Positions 6,505 to 15,326 of a stretch of 64,000 nt of DNA are shown here, in pieces. The notes beneath the pieces were generated by a model. It was not told the DNA's origin. It saw only the letters and a program-made list of their open reading frames with translations, and did no database searches. Origin of the DNA: Shewanella insulae (GTDB taxonomy: Bacteria > Pseudomonadota > Gammaproteobacteria > Enterobacterales > Shewanellaceae); NCBI RefSeq assembly GCF_009831655.1, contig NZ_WRPA01000003.1, forward strand, positions 1 to 64,000, read 5' to 3'. Within the stretch, counting starts at the first letter, position 1, and each line of letters begins with the position of its first letter. A program made the translations under genes and the position numbers.

Positions 6505-9500
6505 TTAATGGAATTTTCTACGGATGGCCAATGGGAGGAGCAGCAAGACCAGGTATCCCAGGCTACCGCCGCCTGAACTCTCTTCTTTGACCTCGATTGA
6601 GAGGTTTGCGTTTGTGCTGAGTCCCATGGCGTCGGTGGCCGTGACCACTACGCTAGATTTACCCGAGATCTTGCTGCTACCGCTGAGTTGGCCTTGTGCA
6701 CTTAGGCTGATACCCGATGGTAGGCCTACGGCTGTAAAGCTCAGGGCATGACCATCGGCGTCGGCAAATGCGCTGGCTAAATCGCGAGAGACGGCTTCGC
6801 CTGTCTTGAGTGACACAGCACCCAGCCCTGAGGCTGTAGGGGCTGAATTCACCTGGACGGTAGCAGACACAGAGGCCCTGGCACCTAAGGTGTCTGTAAC
6901 TGTGGCGAGCACCTGATGTTCACCTGCCTGGGTGAGTTGTCCGTAAGCCATGCCGAGGGCATTTACCTCGAGCGCCGAGCCTTCATCCGTTGTAAAGGTT
7001 AAGTCCTGGCCCTCTGAATCGCTTACCGCATCGGCGAGGTTAAAGGTGATATTCTGCCCTGGATTGATCCAATAGGTGTCTATGGCTTCAACGACCGGAG
7101 CCGAGTTAGCAAAGAAAGGCAGACTAATGCTGAGCGTCATATCTTTGCTGTCGGTCACCAGGATGTCGAGTTCGCCCGAGTCATGGCTTGTCGTGTCATA
7201 GGTGAGCATGCCCGACTCAGTGAGCTCGGCATCAGAGGGAAGATTGCTCGAGCTGAAGACGAGCTGGTCATCATTGTCGGCGTCAAATACGAACTCACTG
7301 ATATTACGCTCTACTTTCTCCCCTTCATTGGCTAGTAGGGGCATGAGTGCCGAGGTCAAAATTGGACTGGTGGCGATATCGGCCCGCATCAGTAGGTTGT
7401 TGGAGTAATTGAGGCTCGCGTTAAAGATCAGGTTCTGTTTTACCGAATCGTCATAGGCTATCTTCCTGGTATTTAAGCCTGACACCCCTAAGTCCTGAGC
7501 CATGATGCTCTCTAGCTGTTTCCAGACGCCGCTCTGTCTGTCGATAGCATAGGTGTTCAGATTATTATAATTAGCGTTTACGACGTAATCTTCAGATATG
7601 AAGGTTAAGTCATTGGAATAAAGCCCTGAAACAAAAGAGGTCGACATAAATGACAGGCTGAGATCGTCATTAATCTTATAACTCGAGACTGCGGAGTCGT
7701 TTATAAAATAGATGTTCTTGCCGTTTGTGATGATCGTTGCGTTGTCGGGGACCGAACCAGAGAGATCTATGCCTTCTTCAAGATCGACGTCCTTGTTCGC
7801 AATGTCCACACCGACGAAATAGAATTTAGTGTTTTCTCTGTCCCAGACATAGGGTTTTCCGTCGACGAAGCCTATGCTCCTATAGCTGTAATAGGTATTA
7901 AAGAGCGCTGAATCTAAGGTGTCGATAAAGGTCGGATTATTGTCCGCATCCAGGCTAAAGAATGCATAGCCGCCATCTTGTGACAGAAACGCCGCGACTC
8001 CACTGCTCGGGTCAAACTGGGCAGAATTACTGTTACCGTGGTAGTAAAATGGATTTCCCGATGCGGTCAGAGGTTTCATCTCTGTCGAAATAACCCCTTT
8101 ATCATCGACCTCTAGGGCCATAAAGCGATCATTTTGCGAATTCGGTGTAAAGTTAAAATATCTCCCCGCGAGGAGTATGTTATTGCCGTTGACGACGACC
8201 CTATCTATGGACGGCGATGCACCGTAATCGAAACCCAATTGTTCCCAAGTCGTAGAATAGAGTGGGGTTTGAGCGCTTGAGTCGGCGAGCATTGAATAGA
8301 TGCCTTGTCTATCAATAGCAACAATGATATCGAGTGACTCGATAAAGGCGATTTGGGTACTTGAATCGCCGAAAATCGGCATATTTTGTTGTCCATCGAC
8401 TAGGGTATCTTTTTTGACAAAGTCATAAGCCGTGGAGCTGTTGGCAAAGAGTTCGGCCTTTTCATTCTTCATTCTCCAGCCGATTCCATCTGCGACAGTC
8501 AGTTGACTCAGGTAGACACTGGTGGTGACTGTGTCTTCCAGTGTAAAAGAGGGCGAAGCACCGTCATTGAAACGATAAATTTTACCAAGACTGTTACTTT
8601 TCTGAACAAATAGTTTGCCATCAATTAGTGTGATTGAGTTGCTATTTACATAGGTATTGAAAGTATTGTAGATGGTGTCACTGTAGCTGGCCGTTAACGT
8701 CTTATTCGTCTCATCTAAGTGGTAGACGTTAATATTACCACTCTCAGTTATAAATATATTCTTGGTATTAGGATCGAACTGGATGTTATTAATATTTTGA
8801 TAGGTGCCGATCAGGGGGAGCCGGGCAATTTCAGTTGTCGAGCCATTTGTTGAGTCGAGTTTGAGTGCAATTAATGCAGAGGTCGAATCATAGGTGGTGC
8901 CACGGCCAAAAAGGAGTAAAGTTTGGTTGGCTTCATCATATTCAACTCCCGATACGCTCGAAGGGAGTTTATCGCTGTCGACTAGAATAAAGGGGCTTAG
9001 CTCTCCGGTGACTTTATCCCTTTTGGCAATAGATAGGTGATTTTGGTAACTATTCCAGCTGAAGAGATAGTTTCCATCATCAGAGATCTGGCTCTTGGTA
9101 CTATAATCGATAGAATGAGTACCTATGCTGATATAGGTAAATTTGGTTTGCCAAACTTTATTATCAGAATCTAAGCTCATCACCTCTATCTGATAGTGAC
9201 TGTCTTCCCTTTTCTTTAAATACATGAACTTGGCGTCGGGACTCAGAGAGATATTGTCGCGGTTGTTATAGTAATCCTCTTTTCCGATGCTCTGCTTACC
9301 CATATAGCTTATGGTGTTGTCATCGTTGGCAAAAAAAGTATGCAAGTAATGATTGTCTACGCCAACGGCTAGTTTGTTCGATGCATAAAATTGATAGATG
9401 TCATGTATATGACCTTCATTAATTACGCCTGTATTTTCAACGGCCAGAGCATGCTGCATGTGTTCGGTGATAGCCGTTGTTTGGGCTTCGTTATAGACAA

Positions 9501-9582
9501 CGCCGTAAGATTGAAATGAAGACAATAGGCCGAGAGCAGCCAACCAACAGAGAGGTTTAGTGGTGATCATATGGGGCAACAT
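6505..9582 (-). CDS. Secreted beta-propeller/Ig-like protein with GlyGly-CTERM tail
   Basis: A large exported protein of about 1,025 residues. A signal peptide (ITTKPLCWLAALGLLSSFQS region) is followed by about 700 residues of repeating beta-strand sequence that reads like a degenerate beta-propeller, then two or three Ig/cadherin-like modules (phrases such as ADAVSDSEGQDLTF and ASAFADADGHALSF). It ends in SSGGGSLG, a hydrophobic stretch and RRKF, the GlyGly-CTERM sorting signal. In that family a rhomboid-type protease (rhombosortase) processes the tail, and type II secretion is the usual exit. The start is uncertain: ATG at 9582 or 9570, or GTG at 9612. None has a strong ribosome binding site. 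Substrate and role are unknown. Confidence 0.8.
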   Translation of the reverse strand: MLPHMITTKPLCWLAALGLLSSFQSYGVVYNEAQTTAITEHMQHALAVENTGVINEGHIHDIYQFYASNKLAVGVDNHYLHTFFANDDNTISYMGKQSIGKEDYYNNRDNISLSPDAKFMYLKKREDSHYQIEVMSLDSDNKVWQTKFTYISIGTHSIDYSTKSQISDDGNYLFSWNSYQNHLSIAKRDKVTGELSPFILVDSDKLPSSVSGVEYDEANQTLLLFGRGTTYDSTSALIALKLDSTNGSTTEIARLPLIGTYQNINNIQFDPNTKNIFITESGNINVYHLDETNKTLTASYSDTIYNTFNTYVNSNSITLIDGKLFVQKSNSLGKIYRFNDGASPSFTLEDTVTTSVYLSQLTVADGIGWRMKNEKAELFANSSTAYDFVKKDTLVDGQQNMPIFGDSSTQIAFIESLDIIVAIDRQGIYSMLADSSAQTPLYSTTWEQLGFDYGASPSIDRVVVNGNNILLAGRYFNFTPNSQNDRFMALEVDDKGVISTEMKPLTASGNPFYYHGNSNSAQFDPSSGVAAFLSQDGGYAFFSLDADNNPTFIDTLDSALFNTYYSYRSIGFVDGKPYVWDRENTKFYFVGVDIANKDVDLEEGIDLSGSVPDNATIITNGKNIYFINDSAVSSYKINDDLSLSFMSTSFVSGLYSNDLTFISEDYVVNANYNNLNTYAIDRQSGVWKQLESIMAQDLGVSGLNTRKIAYDDSVKQNLIFNASLNYSNNLLMRADIATSPILTSALMPLLANEGEKVERNISEFVFDADNDDQLVFSSSNLPSDAELTESGMLTYDTTSHDSGELDILVTDSKDMTLSISLPFFANSAPVVEAIDTYWINPGQNITFNLADAVSDSEGQDLTFTTDEGSALEVNALGMAYGQLTQAGEHQVLATVTDTLGARASVSATVQVNSAPTASGLGAVSLKTGEAVSRDLASAFADADGHALSFTAVGLPSGISLSAQGQLSGSSKISGKSSVVVTATDAMGLSTNANLSIEVKEESSGGGSLGYLVLLLLPLAIRRKFH

Positions 9583-9612
9583 CCATTTATAGTAAAAATT
9601 CCTAAAGCACAC

Positions 9613-9975
9613 TCTTAGTCAGTGTGCTATTGATTCGCCGCTTATATTAGCGTTTGCGATTATTTTGAGCATTTCTCTTTATTTAATGCGTTGAGGAAAT
9701 GACCAGAATAATTGAGCGAGAAAAATACAGTCTTATAAACAAAAGTGCAACATTTTTAAATAAAATTGTTAACTTTAGTATTAGCTTAATTGTTTTTCAG
9801 CAGAACTCGAAGCGCGCTAAATTTCACAGGTTTCGATATCCGTAACTAAGTTTTATTAAATTGTTACCGCCTTATTCCTGGTTGAATTTTATACACCCTA
9901 AAGAGGGGGGAAGGAAACGCAATAAGGAAAGTCGAGAAGGTCAGAAAGGTGTGCAAACTAAACATCGGTGAGCAT
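9613..9975. other. AT-rich intergenic region
   Basis: No gene seen. The stretch next to the secreted-protein gene is very AT-rich (about 9660-9900) and probably carries its promoter. It ends with an AGAGGGGGGAAGG purine run near 9902-9914. Confidence 0.4.
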
Positions 9976-10551
9976 TCAATCCTTCACCACCAGAGTGGTA
10001 AACCTATGCAGCGTGATGGTGTCACGCCAATAATCCTGGGGCCAGCCGCCTTTCTGTTTGAGGGCGGCGACAAAGTCCTTGGGGGCTGGCAGGCTCTGCC
10101 ATACCGAGGGCAAAAACAGGGCGCGGCGGTGGCCGTCATCCATGAGTAGGCCGTCGATGTTGGGGCGCAGGCTTGAGCGCAGGGCGGCTTCCCCCTGATT
10201 TTCGAGGGGGATGAAGGGGGAGAGGATCGAGATATCTAAGGTGAGCGACCCGCGCTCCTCAACTCGCAGCGGGGCGAAGCGGCGATCCTTAAAGGCGGCG
10301 CCATAGCCATTTTCACAGGCACATAGCCACAGGGGATCGCTGGCATCCACCCGGCCGATACAGCCCCTGAGTTCACCGCCCTGGTGCAGGGTGACGAAGC
10401 AGGCCGCCGGCGTCAGCAGGGCCTCGCTTTCGGGGGGCGGCGGTAGCGTTAATCCACCTTGTGTTAACCCGGCATCTATCACCTGCCATACCAAGTTGAG
10501 CAGGCAGGCCTTGTCGCTGGCGGTCAGTTCAATAGAGGGCGAAGCTGGCAT
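9976..10551 (-). CDS. amrA: AmmeMemoRadiSam system protein A (AMMECR1 domain)
   Basis: A 191-residue AMMECR1-domain protein with the family signature LRGCIGRV near the middle. The start is set by GAGGAGGT exactly 8 nt before the ATG at 10551. A longer frame would begin at 10632 but has no such site. The start lies inside the end of the gene at 10529-11329 (23-nt overlap), so the two are translationally linked. In many bacteria this domain is encoded beside a Memo-like protein and a radical SAM enzyme, and all three are here. The chemistry of the system has not been settled to my knowledge; a modification reaction is assumed. Confidence 0.9.
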   Translation of the reverse strand: MPASPSIELTASDKACLLNLVWQVIDAGLTQGGLTLPPPPESEALLTPAACFVTLHQGGELRGCIGRVDASDPLWLCACENGYGAAFKDRRFAPLRVEERGSLTLDISILSPFIPLENQGEAALRSSLRPNIDGLLMDDGHRRALFLPSVWQSLPAPKDFVAALKQKGGWPQDYWRDTITLHRFTTLVVKD

Positions 10552-11329
10552 AGCCGACGACCTCCTCATCATCCCTGGGGCCTCGGGCCTGGACCCGAGC
10601 CATGACATCACCCGAGTTGGTGTGAGTGACACATTTTATCTGCCATTGCATCAGCTTGGCGTAGGCCAGCAGACCATTGAGGGCATCGCAGCCGCAGGCT
10701 TGCTCGGGGGCCAGATGGGGATCGAGGGCCAGGATATGGCTACGGGTGTCTGTGTCAATCCGATTGGCATCGACATAGGGATGGTAGTGGCTCAGATCGC
10801 TGCTAACGACTATCAGGGTATCGCTATCGGCGATGGCCTGGATCAGGTGGCACACCGCCTCTGGGCTGGCGGCGCCGACCACCACGGGCAGTAGCAGGAA
10901 GTCGTCCAGGCAGAATTGCAGCAGCGGTAGCTCAACCTCCAGGGCATGTTCTCTCTGGTGCGCCATATCTGATGCGATGGCGAGTCGGCGATTGAGTAGC
11001 TGCTCTATGCCTATCCTGTCGATGGGGATCTCACCCAAGGGGGTGATAAAACGGTCGCTTCGGGGCAGGGCGCAGCCGTTGAGGCCCACATAGTGGCTGG
11101 GGCCTAACAGGAGGACGCGGCGATAGCCACTTGGCCGATTACGAAGCAGGCTTACCGCCTTGGCGGCAACTTCGCCGGAGAAGAGATAACCTGCATGGGG
11201 CAAGATGAGGGCCTTAGGGATAATGTGAACGCTGGGAGCCTGGCCGAAATAGTGGGTAAGTTGCTGTGTGAGTAGTCCTGGTTCGGCCGGATAGAATTGG
11301 CCGGCGACGGCGGCTTGTCGGTACTTCAT
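10529..11329 (-). CDS. amrB: AmmeMemoRadiSam system protein B (Memo-like)
   Basis: A 266-residue Memo-family protein, related in fold to extradiol dioxygenase LigB. Conserved phrases are LPHAGYLFSGEVAAKA, LLGPSHY and SSDLSHYHPY, which hold the His and Asp residues that line the metal-binding pocket in the family. The start at MKYRQAAVAGQFYPAEPG is typical of Memo proteins. It is divergent from the radical SAM gene at 11392 (62-bp gap) and overlaps the AMMECR1-like gene. Human MEMO1 has been linked to metal binding; the bacterial role is unknown. Confidence 0.92.
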   Translation of the reverse strand: MKYRQAAVAGQFYPAEPGLLTQQLTHYFGQAPSVHIIPKALILPHAGYLFSGEVAAKAVSLLRNRPSGYRRVLLLGPSHYVGLNGCALPRSDRFITPLGEIPIDRIGIEQLLNRRLAIASDMAHQREHALEVELPLLQFCLDDFLLLPVVVGAASPEAVCHLIQAIADSDTLIVVSSDLSHYHPYVDANRIDTDTRSHILALDPHLAPEQACGCDALNGLLAYAKLMQWQIKCVTHTNSGDVMARVQARGPRDDEEVVGYASFALY

Positions 11330-11348
11330 CTCTCTCCCCTAGCAGGGC

Positions 11349-11376
11349 GTCAACTATACTTTCAGTGTAGGTCAAC
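11349..11376. promoter_or_regulatory. Imperfect palindrome between amrB and amrS
   Basis: GTCAACTATACT and AGTGTAGGTCAAC form an imperfect inverted repeat in the 62-bp gap between the divergent genes. It could be an operator or overlapping promoter elements. I infer this from position and symmetry only. Confidence 0.3.
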
Positions 11377-11391
11377 GACAGGCAAACTCCC

Positions 11392-12480
11392 ATGTTAACT
11401 GCACCACCGGCATACTTTCCGACCCAATATTGGCATGCCCTGGATGACGGGCGGGTGTGCTGCGACGTCTGCCCGCGCAAGTGCACATTGCGCGAGGGCA
11501 AACGCGGCGCCTGCTTCGTGCGCATGCACCATCAAGGCGAGATAGTGCTGACCAGCTATGGTCGCTCCTCGGGTTTCTGTATCGACCCTATCGAGAAGAA
11601 GCCGCTGAACCATTTCTACCCCGGCTCAAGCGTGCTGAGTTTCGGCACCGCCGGGTGCAACCTGAGCTGTCTCTTCTGTCAAAACTGGGACATGAGTAAG
11701 TCGCGCCAGATGGATACCCTGTGTGACAGCGCCATGCCGGACGAGCTGGCGGCCACCGCACGTCGCCACGGCTGTAAGAGCATCGCCTTTACCTATAACG
11801 ATCCTGTGGTGTTTATGGAATACGCCATAGATGCCGCCCAGGCGGCCCATGAACTTGGGCTTAAGAGCGTGGCGGTGAGCGCGGGCTATATCTGTGAGGC
11901 GCCGAGGATTGAGTTTTATCGGTATATGGACGCGGCCAATATCGACCTTAAGGCCTTTAGCGAGTCGTTTTATCACAAGATCTGTCACGGCCAGCTGCAA
12001 CCTGTGCTCGAGACCCTGCTCTACCTCAAGCATGAGACCCAGGTATGGTTTGAGATAACTACATTGTTGATCCCCGGCGAGAACGATAGCGATGAGGAGC
12101 TCAATGCCATGTGTCAGTGGCTGGTGGAAAACCTGGGGCCAGATGTGCCGCTGCATTTCAGCGCCTTTCACCCCGACTTTAAGCTGCTGGATAAGCCGGT
12201 GACGCCGCTTAGCACACTGCAGCGGGCCCGGCGTATCGCCCTGAACCACGGCCTGCATTATGTCTATTGCGGTAACGTGCATGACCCAGACTCGGACGCC
12301 ACCTACTGCGCCAGCTGTCACAAACGCCTTATCGAGCGCGACTGGTATCAGCTGGGGCAATATGCGCTCGATGAGACTGGTGCCTGCCGCCATTGCGGCG
12401 CGCGGCTGCCGGGACGCTTTGCCAAGGTGCGGGAAGACTTTGGCGCACGGCGTATCGCGGTGCGTATTCATCACGATTGA
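11392..12480 (+). CDS. amrS: AmmeMemoRadiSam system radical SAM enzyme
   Basis: A 362-residue radical SAM protein. The 4Fe-4S cluster motif is GCNLSCLFC (Cys89, Cys93, Cys96), a CxxxCxxC form. An N-terminal Cys-rich region (CCDVCPRKC) precedes it, and a C-terminal CASC...CRHCG zinc-ribbon-like tail follows, so at least one more metal site is likely. It resembles pyruvate formate-lyase activating enzymes, and automated tools may call it that, but the neighbouring AMMECR1 and Memo genes point to the AmmeMemoRadiSam family. The substrate is unknown. Confidence 0.93.
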   Translation: MLTAPPAYFPTQYWHALDDGRVCCDVCPRKCTLREGKRGACFVRMHHQGEIVLTSYGRSSGFCIDPIEKKPLNHFYPGSSVLSFGTAGCNLSCLFCQNWDMSKSRQMDTLCDSAMPDELAATARRHGCKSIAFTYNDPVVFMEYAIDAAQAAHELGLKSVAVSAGYICEAPRIEFYRYMDAANIDLKAFSESFYHKICHGQLQPVLETLLYLKHETQVWFEITTLLIPGENDSDEELNAMCQWLVENLGPDVPLHFSAFHPDFKLLDKPVTPLSTLQRARRIALNHGLHYVYCGNVHDPDSDATYCASCHKRLIERDWYQLGQYALDETGACRHCGARLPGRFAKVREDFGARRIAVRIHHD

Positions 12481-12545
12481 GCTTAACGCCTTTACGGATT
12501 AAATCGCGTTCACGGCTTAGACCATGTTTGCGGCTTAATTGGCGC

Positions 12546-13169
12546 CTAAGGCTTGCGCGCCACGCCACGGATCGTCGGTCTGGCCAAGGGCATCGCCTTA
12601 CGCATACTCTCCCGCATGATCGATTCTATCTCGAACCCTGCCTGGCGAATCTGCGCCTCCGTCTCTCGATTGAGGTGGCAATTGCCGGCGATACGACGCC
12701 AGATGAAGTTGAGCCTGTCTTGCCAGCGACGCCTGCGAGTGCCCGGCTCGGCGGCGACATGTTCGAGAAACAGTAGGTGACCGCCGGGCTTGAGTACCCG
12801 CCAGATCTCCGCCAGAGTCCCTGGCAGGTCGACCACGGTGCAGCAGACCAGGGAGACAAATACCCAGTCGAAACTCTCATCGTCACAGGCGAGGGATTCT
12901 GCCGGGCAATCCAGCAGGGTGATCTTACTGTCTGGCAGTTCGGCGACGGCCTTCTCCAGCAGGCGCATCATGTCCTCGTCGGGCTCGGTTAGCACCAGCT
13001 CAAGATCTGTCTGCTCTGGATAGAGGGGCAGGCTGGCGCCGGTCCCTGCGCCAATTTCCAGTACCCGACCGCTGACCTGGCTTAATAAGTTTCTGCGCCA
13101 GTCGATGAGGCAGGCCTGTTCGGGCCCGCGCATGAAACTGTCGTAACAAAAGGCGATGATACGTGACAT
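12546..13169 (-). CDS. Class I SAM-dependent methyltransferase
   Basis: A 207-residue methyltransferase. Motif I is VLEIGAGTGASL, the acidic end of strand 2 is LTEPDEDM, motif post-I is DCPAESL, and motif IV/V region is DWVFVSLVCCTV with VLKPGGHLLFLEHV. The overall pattern resembles the METTL7/UbiE-like Methyltransf_11 group. The substrate cannot be read from the sequence. The gene is cytoplasmic, stands alone, and converges with the radical SAM gene across a 65-bp gap. Confidence 0.85.
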   Translation of the reverse strand: MSRIIAFCYDSFMRGPEQACLIDWRRNLLSQVSGRVLEIGAGTGASLPLYPEQTDLELVLTEPDEDMMRLLEKAVAELPDSKITLLDCPAESLACDDESFDWVFVSLVCCTVVDLPGTLAEIWRVLKPGGHLLFLEHVAAEPGTRRRRWQDRLNFIWRRIAGNCHLNRETEAQIRQAGFEIESIMRESMRKAMPLARPTIRGVARKP

Positions 13170-13240
13170 CTTGGCCTCCCATTTACAGGCTCGCGGCGGC
13201 GTATGATGAATGGCTTATTTAAGTATGGGCGCTGATGGCG

Positions 13241-13262
13241 AAAAGGGACACTCGTCCCTTTT
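13241..13262. terminator. Hairpin terminator between TPR and methyltransferase genes
   Basis: AAAAGGGAC, ACTC, GTCCCTTTT forms a 9-bp stem followed by TCTTT. It lies about 60 bp beyond the stop of the TPR gene and could stop transcription from it. Confidence 0.5.
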
Positions 13263-13319
13263 CTTTCGCGAGGGCTCGGGCTTTCTAAGTTCTTAGAAGC
13301 CCCGCTTTGCTTGTTGCTT

Positions 13320-14204
13320 TTAGCTGTCGCTGGTGGCGATCAGAATGTCGAACTTGGGGTTGCTTCTCAGGTTAGTAAAGTCATCCTCGTTGGCAGCAAC
13401 CTCCTTAAAGGAGACGCTGTTTTCGATGGCCTGCTCAAGATCTGACAGGGCTTGCTCCTCCTGGCCCAGACAGGCGAAGGCGCAGGCGCGCTGGTAGAGG
13501 GCATGGGCGTTACTGCCGTCGACTTCGAGCACCCGATTACACAGGCTGAGGGCCCAGTTAAATTCGCGCATCTCCATGGCCGCATCGGCCTTGTAGGTCA
13601 TGGCTTCCAGGTCGCCAGGGCGTATGGTGAGGATCTCGTTATAGACGGCGATCTTCTGCTCCGGGGTCTGAGCACTCTGAGCATGCAGCCAGAGGGTATG
13701 GATCTCGTTGATGATCTCGATCTCCCGGTTGTTCTTGGTGATGATGCGGCTCTTACGCTTAAGATCTTGCTCGAGTATCTTAAACTTCTCCTCATATTGC
13801 TCGGTGATCGATTGCAGCTGCTCGGCGGCCAGCTTGGCGGTATTGGTCTTGATCTCCCGCAGCGACTGCCAACCGATAAAGGCGATCAGGGATGCGACAC
13901 CCGCGATGATGTAGAAGAAATAGGTTACCGTCACGTTGGCATAGTTGAGCGACTTATCGGCCACCGCCAGCTCCCGGTCGGTGATCTCGATTGTCAGGCG
14001 GCGCTCGAGATCTTGCTGCTCCATCCTAAGGGCCTTGAGCTCGTCGAGTATGTAACGCTCCACCAGGGGCTTATCTAAAATCGGTTGCTGAGCATGGGTC
14101 AAGGCGGGCTGTGGCGGGTCAATCTCGGCCTCGTTGGCCCCCTGGACTGTGAGTGTCGTGGCGAGTGAAATAATGGCGATTAACAGGCAAAGTAAGCGTG
14201 GCAT
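13320..14204 (-). CDS. TPR-repeat membrane protein with coiled coil
   Basis: A 294-residue protein. It starts with a signal peptide or signal anchor (LLCLLIAIISLATTLTVQGA). A predicted coiled coil follows around residues 48-75, then a membrane segment (VTYFFYIIAGVASLIAFIGW, about 93-113), a second coiled coil (about 120-160), and two TPR-like helical pairs (about 180-260, such as LEAMTYKADAAMEMREFNWA). No catalytic motif is seen. It is probably a scaffold exposed on the cytoplasmic side after the second membrane segment. Specific partners are unknown. Confidence 0.75.
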   Translation of the reverse strand: MPRLLCLLIAIISLATTLTVQGANEAEIDPPQPALTHAQQPILDKPLVERYILDELKALRMEQQDLERRLTIEITDRELAVADKSLNYANVTVTYFFYIIAGVASLIAFIGWQSLREIKTNTAKLAAEQLQSITEQYEEKFKILEQDLKRKSRIITKNNREIEIINEIHTLWLHAQSAQTPEQKIAVYNEILTIRPGDLEAMTYKADAAMEMREFNWALSLCNRVLEVDGSNAHALYQRACAFACLGQEEQALSDLEQAIENSVSFKEVAANEDDFTNLRSNPKFDILIATSDS

Positions 14205-14338
14205 AACAGATTTCCGTCTTTAATTTAGGTCGTTAACTTAGTGTGGGTCGTCCTAATCTAGGGTCACACTAACAACATAGGGCGTTTGATGCCAATCTAA
14301 TTGCCAGACGGAATAGGTCAATTAGTCTGGTTGTTGGC

Positions 14339-15100
14339 CTAGGGGAAAGCCACTTCCGGCAGGCATTCGAAGCCCGGCTTCGCAAACAGATAGCCCTGCA
14401 TAAGCTCAACGCCTGCACCTTTAAGCCATTGCATCTCGCCTGGTGTCTCTATGCCTTCGGCCAGGCATCTTATCTTGAGTTGATGGCAGATGCCGAGCAG
14501 GTGAGTAACTATGACCTGCCGGGTGTCGTCTCTATCTATGTTGCGGATCAGCTCCATGTCCAGCTTGATGAGATCGGTCTGGAAGTTGGCGAGTAGACCT
14601 AAGCCGGCGTAGCCGGCGCCAAAGTCGTCGATGGCGGTTATAAAGCCAAGTTCCCGGTAGTATTCCACTACGCGTTTGACGTGCCCACTGTCGGTTATTT
14701 TTTCGGATTCGGTAAATTCGAACATGATCCGCTCCGTCGGGAAACCATACTCCCTCGCGGCCGCCAGAGTGGTACGAATACAACGTTCGGGTTGGTAGAT
14801 GGCGTTGGGCAGGAAGTTAATGCTTAATATGGATTGCAGATTTAGCTTGGCCGCCAGTGCGATAGCCTTGACTCGACAGGATTGATCGAAGGCATAGCGG
14901 TTGTCGTCATTCACCCTTGAGATCACCGAGTAGGCGGCCTCGTTATTGGGGCCGCGCACCAGCGCTTCATAACCAAATACCTTTTGCTTGGCGATATCGA
15001 CGATTGGCTGGAATGCCATAGTGAAATCAAAATCGAGACCTGGGTTATTGGCACACTGGTGACATCCGCTACTTGTAAATTGAGATTGAACTGTTTCCAT
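14339..15100 (-). CDS. EAL-domain cyclic-di-GMP phosphodiesterase
   Basis: A stand-alone EAL protein of 253 residues. The start is the ATG at 15100 (METVQSQF), with AAGGAAGG just upstream; a longer frame to 15148 lacks a site. Active-site features are present: YEALVRG (Glu45), SINFLP, FEFTES, AIDDFGAGYAG, LIKLDMELI and LAEGIET. It therefore probably hydrolyses c-di-GMP to pGpG. A short Cys-containing leader (SSGCHQC) precedes the domain. No sensory or GGDEF domain is attached, so it would depend on partner proteins or expression for control. Confidence 0.92.
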   Translation of the reverse strand: METVQSQFTSSGCHQCANNPGLDFDFTMAFQPIVDIAKQKVFGYEALVRGPNNEAAYSVISRVNDDNRYAFDQSCRVKAIALAAKLNLQSILSINFLPNAIYQPERCIRTTLAAAREYGFPTERIMFEFTESEKITDSGHVKRVVEYYRELGFITAIDDFGAGYAGLGLLANFQTDLIKLDMELIRNIDRDDTRQVIVTHLLGICHQLKIRCLAEGIETPGEMQWLKGAGVELMQGYLFAKPGFECLPEVAFP

Positions 15101-15280
15101 TGAACCTTCCTTGTTAGCTGACCTGTGTAAGAATTGAAGGTAGCGCAAATGACAAAGCAGATGGAGTCGACCCGCCCACCGATGTTATGCAATCAGTATA
15201 GTTGTGATTTTCATGATTTTTTAGGTGAGAGTCGTGAGGTGAAACGAAGAGCGAGGAGCTAGGAAGGGGGGAGAAAAACA

Positions 15281-15304
15281 TTGGCTAACGTCCCTGTTAG
15301 CCAA
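15281..15304 (-). terminator. Terminator of the active subtilase gene
   Basis: TTGGCTAAC, a 6-nt loop and GTTAGCCAA form a 9-bp stem. On the minus strand it is followed by TGTTTTT. It lies about 20 bp beyond the stop at 15327. Confidence 0.75.
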
Positions 15305-15326
15305 TGGAAAGCTCAAGTCATTGTGA

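Noticed and set aside
11626..12474. 282-codon minus-strand frame opposite the radical SAM gene
   Set aside because: It is the shadow of a GC-rich coding gene with all radical SAM motifs on the plus strand.
11392..12480. Annotation as pyruvate formate-lyase activating enzyme
   Set aside because: The similarity is to the radical SAM superfamily in general. The adjacent AMMECR1 and Memo genes and the extra Cys clusters fit the AmmeMemoRadiSam enzyme better, and no formate lyase gene is near.
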